A program made the position numbers and the translations under genes. A stretch of DNA of 9,033 nt from Planctomycetota bacterium (lineage in GTDB: Bacteria; Planctomycetota; Phycisphaerae; FEN-1346; JAACEH01). The stretch is from contig JAFGPY010000060.1 of the NCBI GenBank assembly GCA_016935955.1, positions 1 to 9,033 on the forward strand, given 5' to 3'. Numbering within the stretch: position 1 is the stretch's first letter; each line of letters starts with the position of its first letter. Below, one piece after another: positions 6,387-9,033 of the stretch. The notes under the pieces are model-generated. The model was given only the letters and a program-made list of their open reading frames with translations, was not told where the DNA came from and did not search any database.

Positions 6387-6490
6387 GGGTGCCATGGCTG
6401 GCCCCGTCGTAGATCCCGAGCAGTGTCGAGGGGCAGCCATGCGTGAGGTGGAAGCTATTCGGCATGCCTGCAGGAGCAGGCATGGCACCC
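6387..6490. repeat. two-hairpin intergenic repeat element, copy 2 (104 bp)
   Basis: The terminal inverted repeats GGGTGCCATGGCTG (6387-6400) and CAGGCATGGCACCC (6477-6490) differ from perfect by one base. Hairpin 1 is CATGGCTG (6393-6400) with CAGCCATG (6434-6441), extended by a CCCC/GGGG stretch inside. Hairpin 2 is CATGCCTGC (6463-6471) with GCAGGCATG (6476-6484) around AGGA. The spacer between hairpins is 21 nt and ends ATTCGG, as in copy 1. The 28-bp length difference from copy 1 lies wholly in the loop region of hairpin 1. It sits 19 bp after the phoH2 stop and upstream of the tRNA-binding gene. Confidence 0.85.
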
Positions 6491-6543
6491 ACCATGGATG
6501 CCCTAAGGGACTTGCGTAAGACCGCTTGGACGAGGACACGAGT

Positions 6544-6876
6544 ATGAGCGAGAGCGTTTCGATTCAGGATTTCGCCCGGCTGGACCTTCGCGTCGGGCAG
6601 GTGGTGTCGGTCGAGGCGCACCCGAACGCCAACAAGCTGCTGGTGCTCAAGGTGAACCTCGGCGAGTTGGGCGAGCGGCAACTGGTGGCCGGTCTGAAGG
6701 CCCACTACGAGCCCGAGCAGCTCGTCGGTCGCAAGATCGTCGTCATCGCCAACCTCGAGCCTGCCGTGCTTCGCGGCGTGGAGAGCCAGGGCATGCTCCT
6801 GGCGGCGTCGGCCGGCGAACAGGTGATCTTCCTGACGCCGGAGAAGGATATCGCCCCGGGCGCGAAGGTCAGTTGA
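6544..6876 (+). CDS. stand-alone tRNA-binding domain protein, MetG C-terminal (beta) type
   Basis: A 110-residue protein made of one OB-fold tRNA-binding domain. IQDFARLDLRVGQVVSVEAHPNANKL, then RQLVAGLKAHYEPEQLVGRK, VVIANLEPAVLRGVESQGMLLAA and the end FLTPEKDIAPGAKVS follow the pattern of the C-terminal appendage of bacterial methionyl-tRNA synthetase, which binds tRNA and mediates dimer formation. Annotation pipelines often call such proteins methionine-tRNA ligase beta subunit. It resembles MetG more than the CsaA chaperone group. No catalytic MetG is in the window. The ATG at 6544 is preferred over an upstream in-frame TTG at 6526, since GAGGA (6532-6536) lies 7 nt before it. recN starts 28 bp after its stop, so the two are probably one transcript. 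Confidence 0.88.
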   Translation: MSESVSIQDFARLDLRVGQVVSVEAHPNANKLLVLKVNLGELGERQLVAGLKAHYEPEQLVGRKIVVIANLEPAVLRGVESQGMLLAASAGEQVIFLTPEKDIAPGAKVS

Positions 6877-6904
6877 TTCCCAGCAGCCAGAGACGGAGCA
6901 GGTC

Positions 6905-8590
6905 GTGCTGCGGACCTTGTCCATCCAGAACTTGGCCGTCATCGAAGACGTGCAGATCGAACTGCGGACGGGCCTGAACGTCTTCACCGGGATGACCGGC
7001 GCCGGCAAGAGCCTGGTCATCGGGGCCCTGGAACTCCTCCTGGGCCTGCGGGCCTCCAGCGACATGGTCCGCGCGGGGGCCGACGAGGCACGCGTCAGTG
7101 CCCTGTTTGAAATCACCGGCGACGACGTCCGCCGCGACCTCCAGGCCGCCGTCGATCTGAAGCTCGACGACGACCAGGTGCTCATCCAGCGCCGCGTCTC
7201 GGCCACCGGCGGCAGCCGCGCGAGCCTCAACGGTCAGCCCATCACCGCCACCATGCTCCGCCGCCTCAGCCAGACGCTCGTGGACATCCACGGTCAATAC
7301 GACCAGCAGTACCTCCTCCAGACGACCAATCAGCTCGACGTGCTGGACGCCTACGGCAAGCTGCACGACCAGCGAGTGGCCTACCGCAAGATCTACGAGG
7401 CCCATCGCGACGCCCTGCAGCGCAAGGCCGAGCTGGAGGCCGGGGGCGACCTGCGGCGACAGCAACTGGAACTGTACGAGTTCCAGGCCGCCGAGATCGA
7501 CAAGGCCGAGATTCGTCCCGGCGAGATGGAGGAGCTGGAATCCCTGCGCCGCCGCCTCAGCAACGCCGAGCGACTGACGTCCAACCTGTCGCTGGCCTAC
7601 GACGGCCTCTACGAATGCGAAGGCAGCATCACCGATCGGCTGAAGGCCCTCGTCCACGTGCTCGATGAACTCTCGGAACTGGACGAGTCGCTCCAGACGC
7701 TGGCCGACACGGCCCGCGACTCGGCCTACGCCCTGGACGATCTGGCGTTTCAGTTGCGTCATGCCGCCGAGCGTATCGAGGCCGATCCGCGGGCCCTGGC
7801 CGAGGCCGAGGACCGCCTCCACAGCCTGAAGCGTCTGGCCGACAAGTACGGCCCTTCCGAGGCCGAGATTCTGTCGCTGCGCGAGGAACTGCAGTCGAAG
7901 ATCACCTCCCTGCGCCACCAGGAAGACGACCAGGGCCAGGTAGACGCCGAGCTGGCGAAACTGAGCGAGGAGATGTTGAGCCTCGGTCGTGCCCTCAGCG
8001 AGGCACGCTCCAAGGTGGCCGCGAAGTTGCAGAAGAAGATCGAGACCGAGCTTCGCCAACTCGAAATGAAGGAGGCCCGCATCGAGGTCGCCGTGCGGCC
8101 ATCGGTCGACGAGCGCGGCGAACCTCTGTCCACACCGACGGGGCTTGACGACATCGAATTCCTTTTCGCCCCCAATCCCGGCGAGCCGCCGAAACCGTTG
8201 CGGAAAATCGCCTCGGGCGGCGAACTGAGCCGCGTGATGCTGGCCCTCAAGGGCGTGCTCGCCCAGTCGGACCGCGTCAGCGTGCTGGTCTTCGACGAGA
8301 TCGACGGCAACGTGGGCGGACGACTCGGCGCGGTCATTGGCCGCAAGCTTGCCGCCCTGGCCCGTCACCACCAGGTGCTGTGCATCACGCACCTGCCGCA
8401 GATCGCCAGCTTCGGCCGCCAGCAGTTGACCGTCCGCAAGGAGACCCACGACGGCCGTTCGTTCACACGCGTCGAGCCGCTGGAAGGCGACCGCCGCATC
8501 GCCGAGTTGGCCGAGATGATCAGCGGCAAGAACGTCACCAAGACCACCCTGCGCCAAGCCCGCGAGATGCTTGCGGCCGCGGACGAGTAG
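6905..8590 (+). CDS. recN: DNA repair protein RecN (SMC-like ATPase)
   Basis: A 561-residue SMC-like ATPase that acts early in recombinational repair of double-strand breaks; length is close to the usual 550-560. The N-terminal half has Walker A GMTGAGKS (29-36) after LRTLSIQNLAVIEDVQIEL, then NGQPIT and LVDIHGQYDQQYLL (125-138). Residues about 150-390 are Glu/Arg/Leu-rich coiled coil, broken near 225-300. The C-terminal half has FLFAPNPGEPPKPL, the signature IASGGELSR (435-443), Walker B VSVLVFDEID (458-467) and ITHLPQIA (494-501). Two local variants stand out: HGQYDQQ where many RecN read HGQHxHQ, and DGNVGG where many read DTGVSG. The GTG start at 6905 has GGAG 6 nt upstream. No LexA-like operator is recognised before it. 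Confidence 0.96.
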   Translation: MLRTLSIQNLAVIEDVQIELRTGLNVFTGMTGAGKSLVIGALELLLGLRASSDMVRAGADEARVSALFEITGDDVRRDLQAAVDLKLDDDQVLIQRRVSATGGSRASLNGQPITATMLRRLSQTLVDIHGQYDQQYLLQTTNQLDVLDAYGKLHDQRVAYRKIYEAHRDALQRKAELEAGGDLRRQQLELYEFQAAEIDKAEIRPGEMEELESLRRRLSNAERLTSNLSLAYDGLYECEGSITDRLKALVHVLDELSELDESLQTLADTARDSAYALDDLAFQLRHAAERIEADPRALAEAEDRLHSLKRLADKYGPSEAEILSLREELQSKITSLRHQEDDQGQVDAELAKLSEEMLSLGRALSEARSKVAAKLQKKIETELRQLEMKEARIEVAVRPSVDERGEPLSTPTGLDDIEFLFAPNPGEPPKPLRKIASGGELSRVMLALKGVLAQSDRVSVLVFDEIDGNVGGRLGAVIGRKLAALARHHQVLCITHLPQIASFGRQQLTVRKETHDGRSFTRVEPLEGDRRIAELAEMISGKNVTKTTLRQAREMLAAADE

Positions 8591-8606
8591 ACATCTCTAC
8601 GCGCTC

Positions 8607-8666
8607 TTGTAGGGGCGGCTCGCGAGCCGCCCGTCGTTCAGGGTCGCTCACGAGCGCCCCCTACAA
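8607..8666. repeat. inverted pair of GTAGGGG-type palindromic repeats
   Basis: Two related units face each other. Unit 1 (plus) begins TTGTAGGGG (8607-8615) and contains a perfect 20-bp palindrome at 8613-8632, GGGCGGCTCG followed by its complement. Unit 2 (minus) ends CCCCTACAA (8658-8666) and holds GGG-T-CGCTC (8641-8649) paired with GAGCG-C-CCC (8652-8660). The outer ends TTGTAGGGG are perfect inverted repeats of each other. The pair begins 17 bp after the recN stop. It could act as a strong RNA hairpin or be a small mobile palindrome. Confidence 0.75.
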
Positions 8667-8693
8667 CGACCTTCTGTCAACATGGCTGCCTCG

Positions 8694-8724
8694 CGGGCAC
8701 GGCGGCCCGTGTCCCTACAGTCTC
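8694..8724 (-). repeat. GTAGGG-type palindromic repeat, third unit
   Basis: GGGCACGG (8695-8702) pairs with CCGTGTCC (8707-8714) through one G-T wobble and a CGGC loop, then CTAC-AGTCTC follows. Read on the minus strand it begins GTAGGGACACGG, the same head as units 1, 2 and 4. It is a near direct repeat of 8842-8872, which has the same CGCGGGCACG start and CTAC-GGTCTC end. Confidence 0.6.
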
Positions 8725-8732
8725 AACGTACG

Positions 8733-8800
8733 GGGTGGCATGGCCACGCTGGCGTGGCCATGATCCTCTTCCATGCTTCTGCAGGCGGAGACATGGCCCC
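8733..8800. repeat. diverged two-hairpin element, copy 3 (about 68 bp)
   Basis: Hairpin 1 is CATGGCCACG (8739-8748) with CGTGGCCATG (8753-8762), 10 bp perfect around CTGG. Hairpin 2 is CATGCTTCTGC (8772-8782) with GCGGAGACATG (8785-8795), with one mismatch and two G-T pairs. The ends GGGTGGCATGG and ACATGGCCCC keep the outline of the GGGTGCCATG ends of copies 1 and 2. The hairpin spacer is 9 nt here rather than 21, so it is a relative and not a clean copy. Confidence 0.5.
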
Positions 8801-8810
8801 CATGGGTACC

Positions 8811-8832
8811 GCGTGGATGCAAGCACCCACGC
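8811..8832. repeat. 22-bp imperfect palindrome
   Basis: The arms GCGTGG (8811-8816) and CCACGC (8827-8832) enclose a second pair TGC/GCA (8818-8820 with 8823-8825), with one A/C mismatch and an AA centre. It lies between the diverged two-hairpin element and the fourth GTAGGGG unit. It could be a protein-binding dyad or one more palindromic repeat unit. Confidence 0.5.
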
Positions 8833-8841
8833 TACATTCGC

Positions 8842-8872
8842 GGGCACGCCCGCGCCGTGCCCCTACGGTCTC
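8842..8872 (-). repeat. GTAGGGG-type palindromic repeat, fourth unit
   Basis: GGGCACG (8842-8848) pairs perfectly with CGTGCCC (8856-8862), then CTAC-GGTCTC follows. On the minus strand it starts GTAGGGGCACGG. It shares its flanks with the unit at 8694-8724, so these two look like direct copies bracketing the diverged two-hairpin element. Confidence 0.6.
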
Positions 8873-8901
8873 GATATCAGCATGTCGAACGTGTAAGAAA
8901 C

Positions 8902-9033
8902 TCAGATGTGCAGGCCGAAGCGCCACCAGGCGACGCGCGGAATTTCGCGGCCCACGAGGTCCAGGGCCAGTTCGGCGGCACGCTCCGACGCGCCGCCGTG
9001 ACCAAGCTTCTCGTGGACCTCGGCCAGGTCCTG
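8902..9033 (-). CDS. C-terminal fragment, probably lipid-A-disaccharide synthase (LpxB-like)
   Basis: The minus strand is open from the window edge to a TGA at 8904-8902, giving 43 residues. The stretch DLAEVHEKLGHGGASERAAE followed by LALDLV looks like the last helices of LpxB, where a G-A-S-x-R-A-A motif follows the final glycosyltransferase helix. LpxB joins UDP-diacyl-glucosamine to lipid X to make the lipid A disaccharide at the inner membrane. The tail after that (VAWWRFGLHI) is not one I recognise from the family. Third codon positions are nearly all G or C, which supports coding. Other GT-B glycosyltransferases with a similar end, such as the Kdo transferase, cannot be excluded from this fragment. 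It converges on recN across the repeat-rich gap. Confidence 0.55.
   Translation of the reverse strand, partial: QDLAEVHEKLGHGGASERAAELALDLVGREIPRVAWWRFGLHI

Noticed and set aside
6869..8557. 562-codon minus-strand open frame across recN
   Set aside because: It mirrors recN codon structure, is Leu/Gln/Gly/Val-rich without domain marks, and recN carries every expected ATPase motif.
8607..8872. CRISPR array
   Set aside because: The repeats differ in orientation, spacing and sequence, and there are no regular unique spacers or cas genes.

Overview
The window is GC-rich bacterial chromosomal DNA with strong G/C bias at third codon positions, sigma70-like promoters and AGGAG-type ribosome binding sites. 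The gene set suggests a Planctomycetota-like genome, possibly Phycisphaerae. The main hints are an exported protein that joins a HEAT-like helical segment to a PDZ domain, a DUF2617-like protein, and intergenic spaces filled with short palindromic elements. This placement is an inference from gene style; no marker gene here proves it.

Left part (1-980): the last 23 codons of a plus-strand gene, then a well-formed promoter and a tRNA-Leu(GAG) with encoded CCA. A small two-helix membrane protein with a TTG start follows, with a terminator-like hairpin behind it. The gap to the next gene, which is convergent, holds a 76-bp two-hairpin repeat.

Minus-strand operon (4126 down to 981): small lipoprotein, HEAT-PDZ exported protein, dTDP-glucose 4,6-dehydratase (rfbB) and an amidohydrolase-2 family metal hydrolase. 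The first two genes overlap by 8 bp, the next two are 1 bp apart and the last pair 25 bp apart, so one transcript is likely. A promoter candidate sits just upstream of the lipoprotein gene. RfbB feeds deoxysugar synthesis for surface polysaccharide, and two of its partners are exported envelope proteins.

Plus-strand genes (4371-8590): a DUF2617-like protein of unknown function, a PIN-PhoH fusion (PhoH2 type), a stand-alone MetG-type tRNA-binding domain, and recN for double-strand break repair. The last two are 28 bp apart and probably co-transcribed. A second copy of the two-hairpin repeat (104 bp) lies between phoH2 and the tRNA-binding gene.

Right end (8591-9033): about 310 bp without a gene, packed with at least three kinds of small palindromic repeat, then the C-terminal 43 codons of a minus-strand gene resembling the end of LpxB. 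I see no defence system, integrase, transposase, rRNA or CRISPR array. The most interesting material is the family of small non-coding hairpin elements at gene ends.
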